Below, one piece after another: positions 8,373 to 17,585 of a DNA stretch of 64,000 nucleotides. A model generated the notes under the pieces. It was not told the origin of the DNA. It did not search any database and worked only from the letters and a program-made list of their open reading frames with translations. Where the stretch lies: positions 22,151-86,150 of the forward strand of contig DUBN01000059.1 of NCBI GenBank assembly GCA_012960315.1, written 5' to 3'. Source of the stretch: Acidimicrobiia bacterium. GTDB taxonomy: Bacteria; Actinomycetota; Acidimicrobiia; Acidimicrobiales; Poriferisodalaceae. The position numbers were made by a program, and so were the translations under genes. The number at the start of each line of letters is the position of its first letter. Positions within the stretch are counted from its first letter, which is position 1.

Positions 8373-9464
8373 TCACTCTGGCGAATTGAGTACAACTAGG
8401 TCGTCTCTGTGGACCGCTACGGGTGACATAGCCGATGGAAGGTCTTCTGTTCGACTTCCTTTCCATTGGTCGACAACGTCGCTATCTAAAGAAATCAGCC
8501 CTTTGGCGAACGTTGTCCCGGAGCGATCAACAATTTCGACTGCATCTCCAGGGCCGAAGCCACCCTCAACTCCGACGATTCCAGCGATCAATAGGGACCC
8601 GCCATGGCTTGAGAGGGCTTTCGTCGCTCCGTCGTCTACGATTATTTGGCCATGTGCTGAGACAGCAAATCCGATCCACAATTTTCTCGCAGCTACATGG
8701 GCATCTCGTGCGGGGACTGAAGTTCCGATTCCTGGAACCGCCGAAATTGCGTCGGCCAGGACGTCTTGTCGATCAGCGGCGGCGATCACTGTCCTGACAC
8801 CGCTCCAAGACGCCATCTTCGCCGCCGCGAGTTTCGATGCCATGCCGCCGCTCCCTCGAACGCCGGCGTTTCCTGCGATGTCTTCAATAGATTGGTCAGT
8901 TGCGGTGATTTCCTCGATGAGGGTCGCATCAGGTTGAGCTCGAGGATCGCCAGTAAGTACGCCGGGGGTGTCGGTAAGCAGCACTAACAAGTCCGCCCGC
9001 AACAAATTGGCTACTAATGCTGCGATTCGATCGTTGTCTCCGTATCTGATCGCGTCATCAGCGACGGCGTCGTTTTCATTCACCACCGGTACAACGTTCA
9101 GATTCAACAAATGCTCGAAAGTGGTTTTTGCATGCAGGTACTGATTGCGGTCTCGGAAGTCATGCGGCGCTACGAGCACCTGACCGGTCGCAACTCCGTG
9201 AGAATTGAAAGAGTCGCCGTAGGCGCGCATGAGGTCGATTTGGCCTACAGCGGAAATCGCTTGTAAGAGTTCAGGCTCGTTGGGTCGCTCTATGCCGAGC
9301 CGTTGAACGCCGGCAGTGATTGCGCCTGAGGTAACGACAACGACTTCGTGGCCTGCGTGGCGCGCGCCGACGACCTCATTCACCAGTTTGGAGAGTGAGG
9401 ATATATTGACTTCGCCGCTTTCCGTGGTCAGCGATGATGTCCCAATCTTGACGATGACGCGCAT
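8373..9464 (-). CDS. proB: Glutamate 5-kinase with C-terminal PUA domain
   Basis: Phosphorylates glutamate to gamma-glutamyl phosphate, the first and feedback-controlled step of proline synthesis. The amino-acid-kinase domain shows KIGTSSLT near the start, VVVTSGAITAG, VVNENDAVADD and GSGGMASKLAAAK; the last 80 or so residues form a PUA domain (HGQIIVDDGA, FGPGDAVEIVD). 363 residues is normal. AGGAAGG lies 6 bases before ATG 9464. It lies 28 bases after obgE. Confidence 0.95.
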   Translation of the reverse strand: MRVIVKIGTSSLTTESGEVNISSLSKLVNEVVGARHAGHEVVVVTSGAITAGVQRLGIERPNEPELLQAISAVGQIDLMRAYGDSFNSHGVATGQVLVAPHDFRDRNQYLHAKTTFEHLLNLNVVPVVNENDAVADDAIRYGDNDRIAALVANLLRADLLVLLTDTPGVLTGDPRAQPDATLIEEITATDQSIEDIAGNAGVRGSGGMASKLAAAKMASWSGVRTVIAAADRQDVLADAISAVPGIGTSVPARDAHVAARKLWIGFAVSAHGQIIVDDGATKALSSHGGSLLIAGIVGVEGGFGPGDAVEIVDRSGTTFAKGLISLDSDVVDQWKGSRTEDLPSAMSPVAVHRDDLVVLNSPE

Positions 9465-9492
9465 CTGTACCTTCCTAGCCCTATTCCACCGA

Positions 9493-10728
9493 TTAACGGT
9501 CGGGCTCGTATTCGAATTGGAACGTTCCGATAATTACAACATCTCCTTCTACTGCGCCCGCTCGAGCCAACGCTCGGGGAACACGTAGTTGGGTGAGACG
9601 CTCTTGAGCGTGGCTCATTGCGTCAACGTTGGTGAGATCCGAGAGAGCTACGGCTCTTAGGGCCTGTCTACCGAGAACTTCGAAGCTTCCGTTGTCGTGT
9701 CGAACTACCTGGATTCCTTCAAGAGCCGGCCGGTGAACAACATATTGCGTCGGTTGATCGTCACTCGTTCGCGCTTTTTCGACGAGTTGGCGGAGTTGCC
9801 CAATGAGGGCGTCGATTCCTTGCCCGGTAACAGACGAGATAGTTGAACCTGTCCAGGCGAGGTTCGCGACGTCTGACTTGGTTCCAACGACCATGCGAGG
9901 GCGATTCGACAGGTTCGCGTCGTACTCGGTGAGTTCTCGTATCAGAATTTCTTCTTGCGTTTCGGGGGTTCGACCTTCCACCTCGGCGAGGTCAACGAGG
10001 ATGAGTAGCACTCTGGCACGGTCAACGTGGCGTAGAAACTGATGGCCTAATCCTTTTCCTGTTGCTGCGCCCTCAATTAAGCCGGGAATGTCAGCTATCA
10101 CCATTTCGAAGTCACTATCGGCTCGCACTACCCCTAAATGTGGGGAGAGAGTGGTGAAGGGATAAGAAGCGACCTTGGGTTTGGCCGCTGACACTCTCGA
10201 AATGAGGGTGCTCTTTCCCGCGTTCGGGAACCCGACAAGCGCTACGTCCGCCATCAGCTTGAGCTCTAATCGGAGCCACCGTTCTTCTCCGATTTCTGCC
10301 TGTTCAGCGAAGGCGGGTGCTCTTCGTTTGTTCGAAAGGAATCTGGAATTACCGCGACCGCCTCGACCTCCAGCAGCGGCTAACCAGCGGTCACCGGCAC
10401 CCACAAGATCAGCCAAAATTTCGCCGTCAAAGTCGCGGACGATGGTTCCCTCAGGGACCTTCGCTACTAGATCTTCACCGTTTTTCCCATGTTTCTTTTT
10501 CCCTTGGCCGTGGGTGCCGTCGTCGCCGCGACGGAAAGGGAAATCCTGAAACGCCAGAAGCGAGGAGACGTTGCGGTCGGCGACTACCCAGACATCTCCG
10601 CCTGTTCCTCCGTCTCCGCCATCTGGGCCTCCGCGCGCGACGTGAGCTTCACGACGGAAAGACACACAGCCTGCGCCTCCGTCTCCACCTTTCGCGTGAA
10701 GGTTGCACTCGTCGACGAAACCCGCCAT
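9493..10728 (-). CDS. obgE: Obg/CgtA GTPase
   Basis: Ribosome-associated GTPase needed for 50S assembly and stress signalling. The glycine-rich Obg fold occupies residues 1-160 (FVDECNLHAKGGDGG), then the G domain with P-loop GFPNAGKST, switch DIPGLI and GTKSD, and a C-terminal OCT domain as in other actinobacteria. ATG 10728 gives the canonical MAGFVDE start; ATG 10758 would add ten residues. It follows rplU-rpmA, a near-universal order. Confidence 0.96.
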   Translation of the reverse strand: MAGFVDECNLHAKGGDGGAGCVSFRREAHVARGGPDGGDGGTGGDVWVVADRNVSSLLAFQDFPFRRGDDGTHGQGKKKHGKNGEDLVAKVPEGTIVRDFDGEILADLVGAGDRWLAAAGGRGGRGNSRFLSNKRRAPAFAEQAEIGEERWLRLELKLMADVALVGFPNAGKSTLISRVSAAKPKVASYPFTTLSPHLGVVRADSDFEMVIADIPGLIEGAATGKGLGHQFLRHVDRARVLLILVDLAEVEGRTPETQEEILIRELTEYDANLSNRPRMVVGTKSDVANLAWTGSTISSVTGQGIDALIGQLRQLVEKARTSDDQPTQYVVHRPALEGIQVVRHDNGSFEVLGRQALRAVALSDLTNVDAMSHAQERLTQLRVPRALARAGAVEGDVVIIGTFQFEYEPDR

Positions 10729-10829
10729 GGAGATTGAGGATAGGGGCACGGAGCGCATTGACTCGAACAGATATAAGTCTTCTTGACGAACTTATGTAGT
10801 TGTCAGAGACCGAACCAGGCAGGTGGGAG

Positions 10830-11081
10830 TCAGCTGGTTACGACGTCGATGAGTTTGCGACCTTTGCGATACCCAAATTTCACGACGCCATCACAGGTGG
10901 CGAAAAGGGTGTCGTCTTTCCCTATTCCTACGTTACGCCCCGGGTGAAACTTGGTTCCTCGTTGGCGGATGATGATGCCGCCAGCGCTGATGACTTGACC
11001 TGCGAAAACTTTCACCCCAAGGCGCTGCGCGTTGGAATCGCGACCGTTCCTAGTTGAGCCTCCACCTTTGGTCTTCGACAT
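10830..11081 (-). CDS. rpmA: 50S ribosomal protein L27
   Basis: Component of the large ribosomal subunit near the peptidyl-transferase centre. The 83-residue protein begins [16 protein letters not shown], has the conserved QRLGVK and [10 protein letters not shown] blocks, and ends in a Lys/Arg-rich tail. GAGAGG precedes ATG 11081. It follows rplU immediately. Confidence 0.97.
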   Translation of the reverse strand: MSKTKGGGSTRNGRDSNAQRLGVKVFAGQVISAGGIIIRQRGTKFHPGRNVGIGKDDTLFATCDGVVKFGYRKGRKLIDVVTS

Positions 11082-11082
11082 G

Positions 11083-11394
11083 TCAGCCTCTCGCGATGTT
11101 CGTAATTTCGATGGTCGTGTAGCGCTGTCGGTGTCCCCATCGGCGGTGATTGTTGGTTTTGTTTTTGTAGATGAAACCGCGAATTTTTTCGCCTTTGGTC
11201 TCTCCAACGACGCGGGCTGTAACAGTAGCCCCTGATAGCTCATCAGGGGTTGACATCACCGCACCATCGTCCACCAACAGTATGGGGTCGAACATTACCT
11301 CTGAACCTTCATCAGCCTTGAGCAACTCCACATTAAGAACTTGCCCGGTCTCAACTTTTTCTTGCTTGCCACCCGTGGCGATAACTGCGTACAT
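11083..11394 (-). CDS. rplU: 50S ribosomal protein L21
   Basis: Large-subunit protein that binds 23S rRNA. The 103-residue product starts [11 protein letters not shown], the canonical L21 opening, and has [10 protein letters not shown] and [10 protein letters not shown] motifs. An ATG four codons upstream (11406) is possible, but the family starts at MYAVI. It opens the rplU-rpmA-obgE-proB-proA run downstream of the RNase E/G gene. Confidence 0.97.
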   Translation of the reverse strand: MYAVIATGGKQEKVETGQVLNVELLKADEGSEVMFDPILLVDDGAVMSTPDELSGATVTARVVGETKGEKIRGFIYKNKTNNHRRWGHRQRYTTIEITNIARG

Positions 11395-11450
11395 AAGGCT
11401 TTTCATGCTACCGGATATGGTGAGTGACCCAACCTAACCAACTGTTTGGT

Positions 11451-13349
11451 TTACATGTTAAGAACTGCCTGGTGCAGTTCGAGACCTCTTCCTTCGCAAT
11501 GTTCACAGGTATTGCTTACCGACTCTAAAAGTCCCTCTCCGATTCGTCGGCGAGTCATCTCGACGAGACCGAGATCGGAAACGCCAGATACCTGAGTTCG
11601 TGTCTTATCGCGAGCTAGTGCTGTTTCGAAAGTCTGGACCACTTGGTCACGGTTTCTCTTTATCTCCATGTCTATGAAGTCGATGACGATGATTCCGCCA
11701 ATGTCGCGCAGTCGTAGTTGCTTGGCTATTTCTTCTGCAGCTTCAAGGTTGTTACGAAAAACGGTTTCTTCGAGGTTTGATTTACCGACGTTCTTGCCAG
11801 TGTTGACATCGATAACGGTGAGCGCCTCAGTGTGGTCAATCACAAGAGAACCGCCCGAGGGAAGCCAAACTTTTCGGTCTACGGCTTTCCGAAGCTGTTC
11901 TGAGACGTGATATCGCTCGAAGACGGAGAGTGATTCTTTGGATGGGTCATGGAATTCAATTCGGTCGGCAAGGGCTGGAGCGATGGTCTCCATATAGCCC
12001 TTCACCTGTTGGAACAGGGCCGGGTCGTCGATTACCACACCGCGATAATCCCTATTGAATTCCTCTCGAACGACTCGTACCGCGAGTTCAGGTTCGCGGA
12101 ACAGGAGTGTTGCGCCTTTGGCCTTGCCTGCAAGATCACTTACCTTTTCCCATTGATCAAGGAGCCTTCGTACATCGCGTTCAATTTCTTCTGCTGTGAC
12201 GTCTTGAGCCGCGGTGCGAACGATGACACCGTGCTGAGCAGGTTTCACTTTGTCGAGAATGCCACGAAGTCGCCGGCGTTCTTTATCACCGAGCCGCTTC
12301 GAGATGCCGTAGGTGTCACTATTTGGGACCAGGACGACAAAACGTCCCGGAAGGCTAATTTCGGTCGAAAGCCGCGCACCTTTGTGAGCGATCGGGTTTT
12401 TGGTCACTTGACACAGAATGCTTTGACGCGCGGTCAACAGATCTTCAATCCGTGGTTCGTCTTTTCGACGACCGATACGCGGCCTCGGTTTCTTGGGCTT
12501 TGGTGGCGGAGCTTGAGATTTGTCGCTCTCTATGTCGTCAACGTTGTAGGTGACGTCGCCCCGATATAGGACAGCGTTTTTAGGTGTGCCAATGTCGACG
12601 AAGGCAGCTTCCATACCGGGTAAAACGTTTTGGACTCGTCCTAAGTAAATATTCCCATGAATTTCGCTTACGTCGTCCGCTGGGCGGCTGACGTAGTGCT
12701 CGATGAGTGACCGACCCTCAAGTACCGCTAGGTGGGTAACTCCTTCATGGACGTGCACCAACATTTGGTAACGGCCTACTGGTCGGCCCTTGCGTTCTTT
12801 CCCGCGACGTCGTTCAAGTTGGTGTTCGTCAAGGGCGATGGGCGTGTCGTCAATGATCGCTTCGACAGGCGTCGTATCACGTTCACCTTTTTGTTGCCGT
12901 TGAGGGTTCGCATGGTTTTTCCCTCGCCCTTTCCCTCCTCGGCGACGTTTTTTTCGAGGCGGTTTAGCTGCTTCCGATTCGCGTGTCGCTGGCGGTTCCG
13001 CACCGTTGCCTGAGGGGCGTCGGGTGTCACCAACTCGTGGTTTTCGAGCGGTGGGAGGTTCGGAGGGCTCAGGGCGTTCAGCTGGTGAATCCGCTGAAGT
13101 CGTGCTTTTTAACGACCGCGCTCGAGTTCGTTGTTGCCGCCCTGATTTCGATTTATTTTCAGATGACGGCTGGTTTGAGAGTGTGCGAGTCCGACTCCGA
13201 GGTGAGGTCTCAGTTGGTTTGAGATCATCTCCGTCTTTTGAACTGGAGTCCTCTTGGGGCCCAGTTTCTCCACCGATAGTTCTGCGTCGTCTTGTAGTGC
13301 TCATGTCATTTCGTTCTTTTGGCCCGTTATCGGGTTCGTTGTTATCCAT
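11451..13349 (-). CDS. rne: Ribonuclease E/G family endoribonuclease
   Basis: Single-strand endoribonuclease for rRNA processing and mRNA decay. The first 170 or so residues are disordered and rich in Arg, Lys, Pro and Ser (TRRRRT, PPRKKRRRGGKGRG), typical of actinobacterial RNase E and probably RNA-binding. The S1 domain (NIYLGRVQNVLPGMEAAF) is followed by the RNase-H-like and catalytic region (VIDVNTGKNVG, GGIIVIDFIDM) and the zinc-link Cys pair in TCEHCEGRG. The 632-residue protein has no long C-terminal scaffold. The ATG overlaps the TAA of the TIGR03936 gene (TAATG), and AAGGA lies 9 bases upstream. Confidence 0.94.
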   Translation of the reverse strand: MDNNEPDNGPKERNDMSTTRRRRTIGGETGPQEDSSSKDGDDLKPTETSPRSRTRTLSNQPSSENKSKSGRQQRTRARSLKSTTSADSPAERPEPSEPPTARKPRVGDTRRPSGNGAEPPATRESEAAKPPRKKRRRGGKGRGKNHANPQRQQKGERDTTPVEAIIDDTPIALDEHQLERRRGKERKGRPVGRYQMLVHVHEGVTHLAVLEGRSLIEHYVSRPADDVSEIHGNIYLGRVQNVLPGMEAAFVDIGTPKNAVLYRGDVTYNVDDIESDKSQAPPPKPKKPRPRIGRRKDEPRIEDLLTARQSILCQVTKNPIAHKGARLSTEISLPGRFVVLVPNSDTYGISKRLGDKERRRLRGILDKVKPAQHGVIVRTAAQDVTAEEIERDVRRLLDQWEKVSDLAGKAKGATLLFREPELAVRVVREEFNRDYRGVVIDDPALFQQVKGYMETIAPALADRIEFHDPSKESLSVFERYHVSEQLRKAVDRKVWLPSGGSLVIDHTEALTVIDVNTGKNVGKSNLEETVFRNNLEAAEEIAKQLRLRDIGGIIVIDFIDMEIKRNRDQVVQTFETALARDKTRTQVSGVSDLGLVEMTRRRIGEGLLESVSNTCEHCEGRGLELHQAVLNM

Positions 13350-14149
13350 TATGTAAGGTCCTTAACTGTTCGCGAGTTTGTTGGCGTTAGCGGTTCACAC
13401 CGCTCACCTTCGCGTTCGATCCATTGGTGAGTGCGCCTGGCGACTCCAAGTTCGGCACCTGGCGCTAATATTTCTACGAGTTCGCTCGGTCGAATGACTC
13501 GTGGTTTTGCTGCGAGCTCAGCCACAACCATTGGACCGAGTTCTGATGTGCCATCTATTCGAAGGTCGTGCACACCGCCACGAATATTTTCGCGCAGCGT
13601 CTCATTTTTCTTTTTTCGTTCGGCTTCTATCGTCGAGCTTTCCAGAGCAGCAGCGATGGCCTTTTCAACGCAGTCGGTTTCAGCGCCCCGCATATCGAAA
13701 CGCCAGGTACAGCTGACAACTGATTCTTGCAACGATGGGCCACCTTTGGGCTCAAGTACAAGCGCCATGACTTCAAAACCTTTTGGCAAAGCTTCGTTCA
13801 GAGTCATTCGTAATTGTTCGGTGCTGTAGGTATTTCCTTCACCCCACCCTGTGCATACAACATCACCGTCGACAATCGATTTGGGGTCTAGGGGTATGTC
13901 TAGGTACTCGGCGTCAGACTCGTAGCAAGTCGGAAGGGCCAAACCAAAACTCAAACGAACGCGCGGGGAGAACCCTTCGCTGTAGGTAACCGGGACACCG
14001 CTACGTCGTAAAGCCCGCTCGATAATCCGGGCTACATCGCGATGACCTACGAAGCGAACCTTTCCAATTTTGGAAAATCTGACTCTTAGTCGCACCGGCG
14101 TCCCCCACCCGTTGGGGTGGGAGCGACACGTTGACCATCGGAGACGCAC
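13349..14149 (-). CDS. TIGR03936/DUF2344 radical-SAM-associated protein
   Basis: A 266-residue protein of the family found almost always beside, or fused to, a B12-binding TIGR03960 radical SAM protein. Recognisable blocks are RVRFSKIGKVRFVGHRD, RSGVPVTYSEGFSPR and LSFGLALPTCYESDAEY. The biochemical role is not established; the fixed link to RNase E/G and ribosomal genes suggests rRNA or tRNA modification (inference). It starts four bases after the radical SAM gene and its stop overlaps rne. GTG 14095, at VRLRVRF, is an alternative start. Confidence 0.88.
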   Translation of the reverse strand: MRLRWSTCRSHPNGWGTPVRLRVRFSKIGKVRFVGHRDVARIIERALRRSGVPVTYSEGFSPRVRLSFGLALPTCYESDAEYLDIPLDPKSIVDGDVVCTGWGEGNTYSTEQLRMTLNEALPKGFEVMALVLEPKGGPSLQESVVSCTWRFDMRGAETDCVEKAIAAALESSTIEAERKKKNETLRENIRGGVHDLRIDGTSELGPMVVAELAAKPRVIRPSELVEILAPGAELGVARRTHQWIEREGERCEPLTPTNSRTVKDLT

Positions 14150-14153
14150 GACA

Positions 14154-16109
14154 TTATGTGCCTCCTATGCTCGCCCTTGGGCGGAGCTCAACTGGCACTA
14201 GATGCCCAGTTGTTAGGTCCTGGCCGGTGCCCTGGCTGCCTCCGTTAGGAGGAGCGGGCGACGCAACCACGTGTTCGATCCCATATTCAGTGCAGGCCCC
14301 GCAGTCGTAACAAGGGGTCCAGCGGCAATCTTCGAGGCCGTAACCAGCCAACGCGTCTTGCCAGTCCTGCCATAAAAAATCTTTATGAAGTCCCGCGTGT
14401 ATGTGATCCCACGGGAGAACTTCGTTTTCTTCTCGATGTCGGTGCACGTACCAGTCCAGCGAAAGGCCTGATGCGTTCATCGCTTCTTGCCACAAGCTCA
14501 GGTCGAAGTGTTCACTCCACTCTTGGAAGACTCCGCCTCGTCGCCATACATGTTCGATGACGCGACCTATCCGACGATCACCTCTGCTGGTGATGCCTTC
14601 AGCTGTAGTTGCGTCTGGGGCATGCCATTTGAGTTGAATTCTTTTGTTACGGCGAACCTTGTTACGCACTAAGTCAACTTTGCGTTGTAGCTCCTCAGGT
14701 TCATTTTGACCGAACCATTGGAAAGGTGTGTGTGGCTTTGGAACAAATCCACCAAGCGAAACCGTAACCGACGCTTTCTTGGTGTACTCCGCTCCGATCT
14801 CGACACAGTTCTGCGCTAAATCGGCGATACCGAGTGTGTCGTCGTCCATTTCCGAAGGGAGCCCGGTGAGGAAGTAAAGCTTCATGCGATGCCACCCCTG
14901 ACTGTAAGCGGAACGCACTGCGCCATAGAGGTCGTCTTCGGTAATCAACTTGTTGATGATCTGCCGCATTCTCCAAGAACCAGCTTCAGGGGCGAACGTT
15001 AAGCCGGTTCTACGGGCGCGTGAAACTTGCGCTGCAACACCCACGGTAAAGGCGTCGACTCTCAGGCTCGGCAAAGCGATGCTTACCCGTCCACAGGTGC
15101 CTGGTTCATCGATGGTGTCGGCGACTACCTGTTCGATGCCGCTGAAGTCAGCTGTAGATAGCGAGGTAAGACTTACCTCGTCATACCCAGTTCGCTCTAA
15201 TCCTTTTGACACCATTTCTCGTATTTGGCTGGCTGGGCGCTCGCGAACGGGCCGTGTAATCATTCCGGCCTGACAGAATCGGCATCCTCGGGTGCAACCC
15301 CGAAATACTTCTACATTCAGTCGGTCGTGGACCACTTCGGTGAGGGGAACTAACTGATTACGCGGGTAGGGCCAGTCTGCGAGATCGGCGACTGTGCGTT
15401 TTTGGATCGTGGGTGGGATGTCGGAGTGGCGAGGTTCGACGCTGACTAGTTTCGGTCCGTCGTAGACAACGTTGTACATGGAGGGCACATACACACCCGG
15501 TATCCGTGCCATGGCATGTAGAACCGTATCGCGACTGCCAGATGGCTTGCCGCTTTGTCGCCATTCTCCTACGACGTCGGTAATTTCGGCTATGACTTCT
15601 TCCCCATCGCCCATGACGAAAAAATCGATGAAATCGGCGAGCGGTTCCGGGTTATAGGCGCAGTGACCTCCGGCCCCGATAAGCGAATCGGAATCGTCGC
15701 GTTCGGAGGCGCGTACACGTAGTCCCGCGAGGTCGATGCAGTTAAGAACATTGGTGTAGACGAGTTCTGCAGACAGATTAAAAGCGATGATGTCGAACTC
15801 TGCTGCAGGTCGGTGGGTGTCGACTGAAAAGAGCGGTAGCCGGGCGCGTCGCATCTCTGCTTCTAAGTCGGTCCAGGGCGCGTAGGAGCGTTCTGCGAAG
15901 GCATCTGGCCGCTCGTTCAGGATTTCGTACAGAATCTGTAGCCCCTGGTTGGGCAACCCAATTTCGTAGGTGTCAGGGTAGGTGAGAAGCCACGAGGTGG
16001 CTTCGGGCTTGTAAATGTTGGTACGGGCTCCGTCCTCGCAGCCGATGTAGCGGGCGGGCTTTTCCACCCGAGGGAGGAGCGGCTCGAGCCGAGGCCACAG
16101 CGAGGTCAT
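14154..16109 (-). CDS. TIGR03960 B12-binding-domain radical SAM protein
   Basis: A 651-residue radical SAM enzyme. The N-terminus has a B12-binding-like domain (GLPNQGLQILYEILN). The [4Fe-4S] cluster motif is CTRGCRFC (C-x3-C-x2-C), followed by the TIM barrel (FAPEAGSWRMR) and a Cys-rich C-terminus (CYDCGAC). ATG 16109 is chosen because GAGG precedes it and the upstream frame lacks homology. It heads the run that continues into the TIGR03936 and RNase E/G genes. The reaction is unknown. Confidence 0.9.
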   Translation of the reverse strand: MTSLWPRLEPLLPRVEKPARYIGCEDGARTNIYKPEATSWLLTYPDTYEIGLPNQGLQILYEILNERPDAFAERSYAPWTDLEAEMRRARLPLFSVDTHRPAAEFDIIAFNLSAELVYTNVLNCIDLAGLRVRASERDDSDSLIGAGGHCAYNPEPLADFIDFFVMGDGEEVIAEITDVVGEWRQSGKPSGSRDTVLHAMARIPGVYVPSMYNVVYDGPKLVSVEPRHSDIPPTIQKRTVADLADWPYPRNQLVPLTEVVHDRLNVEVFRGCTRGCRFCQAGMITRPVRERPASQIREMVSKGLERTGYDEVSLTSLSTADFSGIEQVVADTIDEPGTCGRVSIALPSLRVDAFTVGVAAQVSRARRTGLTFAPEAGSWRMRQIINKLITEDDLYGAVRSAYSQGWHRMKLYFLTGLPSEMDDDTLGIADLAQNCVEIGAEYTKKASVTVSLGGFVPKPHTPFQWFGQNEPEELQRKVDLVRNKVRRNKRIQLKWHAPDATTAEGITSRGDRRIGRVIEHVWRRGGVFQEWSEHFDLSLWQEAMNASGLSLDWYVHRHREENEVLPWDHIHAGLHKDFLWQDWQDALAGYGLEDCRWTPCYDCGACTEYGIEHVVASPAPPNGGSQGTGQDLTTGHLVPVELRPRASIGGT

Positions 16110-16147
16110 TTGCCTCGCAATGCTACAGCGCGGTAGGTCTAAAACAA

Positions 16148-16510
16148 ATGACTGGTCCCTTTCGCGTGGGACAAACCACGAAAGGGACCCAGTATCTAAC
16201 GGTGAAGACCAACGCAAGCATCTACATAAGACAAAGCTCCGACGACGGAACGTTGATCTCGGACGGCCAACTCCGCGAGCTAGACGGCATCGGCTATGCA
16301 ATGAGCCTCAGCCAAATTCGCAGGACAGTAAAGTTCGTTGATAACGGCGGCGACGATGAAGAGCGGTGCGCCTGCAGCAAAAGATTCGGTACCGTCAAGG
16401 CCGTGGGATATTGGAAAACCGTGGCCGCCGCCTCAGCGAAGGCATTAGACACCGTGATTTGGGTCGTGTGCATCGGAATTGTTGTCGGTGTGATCATCGT
16501 CGTCCTGTAA
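16148..16510 (+). CDS. Hypothetical small protein with C-terminal membrane segment
   Basis: I do not recognise this 120-residue reading frame. It is mostly polar with a Cys pair (CAC) near residue 76 and ends in a clear hydrophobic segment (VIWVVCIGIVVGVIIVVL), which would leave a tail-anchored membrane protein. The ATG lies at the edge of a hairpin and has no Shine-Dalgarno, so expression is uncertain. Its TAA stop is the first three bases of the 37-bp repeat that also lies beyond the cupin gene. Divergent from the radical SAM gene. Confidence 0.35.
   Translation: MTGPFRVGQTTKGTQYLTVKTNASIYIRQSSDDGTLISDGQLRELDGIGYAMSLSQIRRTVKFVDNGGDDEERCACSKRFGTVKAVGYWKTVAAASAKALDTVIWVVCIGIVVGVIIVVL
16151..16193. 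other. Strong hairpin between divergent genes
   Basis: ACTGGTCCCTTTCG at 16151 pairs with CGAAAGGGACCCAGT ending at 16193, with one bulged base and a 14-base loop. No T-run follows on either strand, so it is not a standard terminator. It overlaps the start of the small plus-strand frame and the upstream region of the radical SAM gene and may act as a regulatory structure. Confidence 0.5.
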
Positions 16511-16544
16511 CGACAAAAGACCGCTCCGAAGGGCTGCCGTTGTC
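16508..16544 (+). repeat. 37-bp direct repeat, copy A
   Basis: Begins TAACGACAAAAGACCGCTC and ends GCCGTTGTC; it matches copy B (16956-16992) at 34 of 37 positions. GACAA and TTGTC near its ends could pair. Copy A begins exactly at the TAA stop of the 120-residue frame, and a GTTA follows 11 bases beyond its end. Confidence 0.8.
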
Positions 16545-16585
16545 AGGTTGATTCTGTTATGCGTCGGTGAGCTTGGCCTTGGGAG

Positions 16586-16861
16586 TCAGTTCGCAGACTT
16601 GATGCCGGCGAGCACTCGGGCGCCGAGTTGTGTCGTGCGTTCGGTGTGCACGGTGCCTGCCGGCACATCGCACGTCTGGCCGACCAGGAACGTTTCGCTA
16701 CCGTCCTCGCGTACGAGGATGAACTCGCCCTCAAGCACCATGAGCGACGCCGAGAACTCGTGGGTGTGAGGTTCACCGTCGCTACCCGGTGGGTACTTGT
16801 TTTCACGGATCTCTTCGTACCCCTGCTCAGCTAGCAGTTTGCGGAACTCGTCCTCGGTCAT
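16586..16861 (-). CDS. Small single-domain cupin protein
   Basis: A 91-residue cupin. Motif 1 is PHTHEFSASLMVLEGEFIL (two His and a Glu as likely metal ligands), and motif 2 is the later DVPAGTVHTE with the third His. Such minimal cupins bind a metal or small ligand and serve as isomerases, dioxygenases or sensors; the activity is open. GGAAGGA lies 5 bases before ATG 16861 (a GTG one codon earlier is also possible). The gene is bracketed by the two copies of a 37-bp direct repeat, which suggests it moved as a unit or that the flanks duplicated. Confidence 0.82.
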   Translation of the reverse strand: MTEDEFRKLLAEQGYEEIRENKYPPGSDGEPHTHEFSASLMVLEGEFILVREDGSETFLVGQTCDVPAGTVHTERTTQLGARVLAGIKSAN

Positions 16862-16955
16862 CACATTCCTTCCTTTAGGGCTCGCAGAGAGGATCTCATA
16901 TCTCTGCGGTGTGGTGGGCCGTGATCGTGGTGTGCGTCACTGGGGTTCACGAATA

Positions 16956-16992
16956 TAACGACAAAAGACCGCTCTGAATGGCAGCCGTTGTC
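16956..16992 (+). repeat. 37-bp direct repeat, copy B
   Basis: Second copy of the repeat seen at 16508-16544, upstream of the cupin gene. Three substitutions separate the copies. It is followed, 12 bases later, by GTTA as in copy A. No transposase or recombinase gene lies between the copies. Confidence 0.8.
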
Positions 16993-17216
16993 TGAATTCT
17001 GTTTGTTATTCAGCTTCGAGGAGGATGCGCTCGCCAGGGCATTCTTCAGCCGATACGATTACTGCGATAACCAGTTAGGCATGGGCGTTAAAGCTCGGGC
17101 GCAGACTCGCGCACCCACCTTTCATGGTCTCACCGAATGTTTAAGCGGGGGTCCTGGCGCGGTCTGTTTCGTTGGAACCCAGGCGCTACGGATCTCCCGA
17201 CAAGGCGGAACAATCT

Positions 17217-17585
17217 TTAGCGGACGAACCCATCAATGAAATCAAAGTACTCAATCTCAAAGCCTGCTTCGGTGGCCCAATTCTTGAAGTCCTCTGATGC
17301 TGGCCCGAAAACGCAAAGTCGCCCACCATCTGTTCGCTCAAGCACCTGGCCAACGAACTGCCCGCCGGCGAATCTGTCCCCATGAAAAAGACAGTTTTTT
17401 GAATCGACGAATGTCTCTAAGAAAGTGAAACGGGTTTCGCCCTCATTCATGTAGACGTTGTACCTGAGAGTGCCTGGTTCACCTTCATCGTTAAACGCAA
17501 CCATTTCGTTGGCGATCTCACGCAGCTCCGCCGCCTTACCAGGAATAATGTTCAGTTCGTAGGTGATTTGGATCTGCCCGCTCAT
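17217..17585 (-). CDS. ABM-fold (antibiotic biosynthesis monooxygenase-like) protein
   Basis: A 122-residue dimeric ferredoxin-like alpha/beta protein. The pattern IQITYELNIIPGKAAELREIAN, then GTLRYNVYMNEGETRFTFLETFVD, is the usual first repeat of the ABM family, which includes quinol monooxygenases and heme-degrading or scaffold proteins. No cofactor is needed in the family and the substrate cannot be told. ATG 17585 is preferred because GAGG lies 8 bases upstream; ATG 17603 adds six residues. It stands alone between the cupin and rodA. Confidence 0.72.
   Translation of the reverse strand: MSGQIQITYELNIIPGKAAELREIANEMVAFNDEGEPGTLRYNVYMNEGETRFTFLETFVDSKNCLFHGDRFAGGQFVGQVLERTDGGRLCVFGPASEDFKNWATEAGFEIEYFDFIDGFVR

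Noticed and set aside
11949..12569. Long plus-strand open frame of about 206 codons
   Set aside because: It lies entirely antisense to the well-supported RNase E/G gene and has no recognisable domain.
16508..17008. The 37-bp repeats as true integron attC sites
   Set aside because: The bases after GTTA do not fit the GTTRRRY core, the inner arms pair poorly, the cupin gene is on the opposite strand and no integron integrase is present.
16988..17239. Plus-strand open frame of about 83 codons after repeat copy B
   Set aside because: No Shine-Dalgarno, no recognisable motif, and it runs into the end of the ABM-fold gene.
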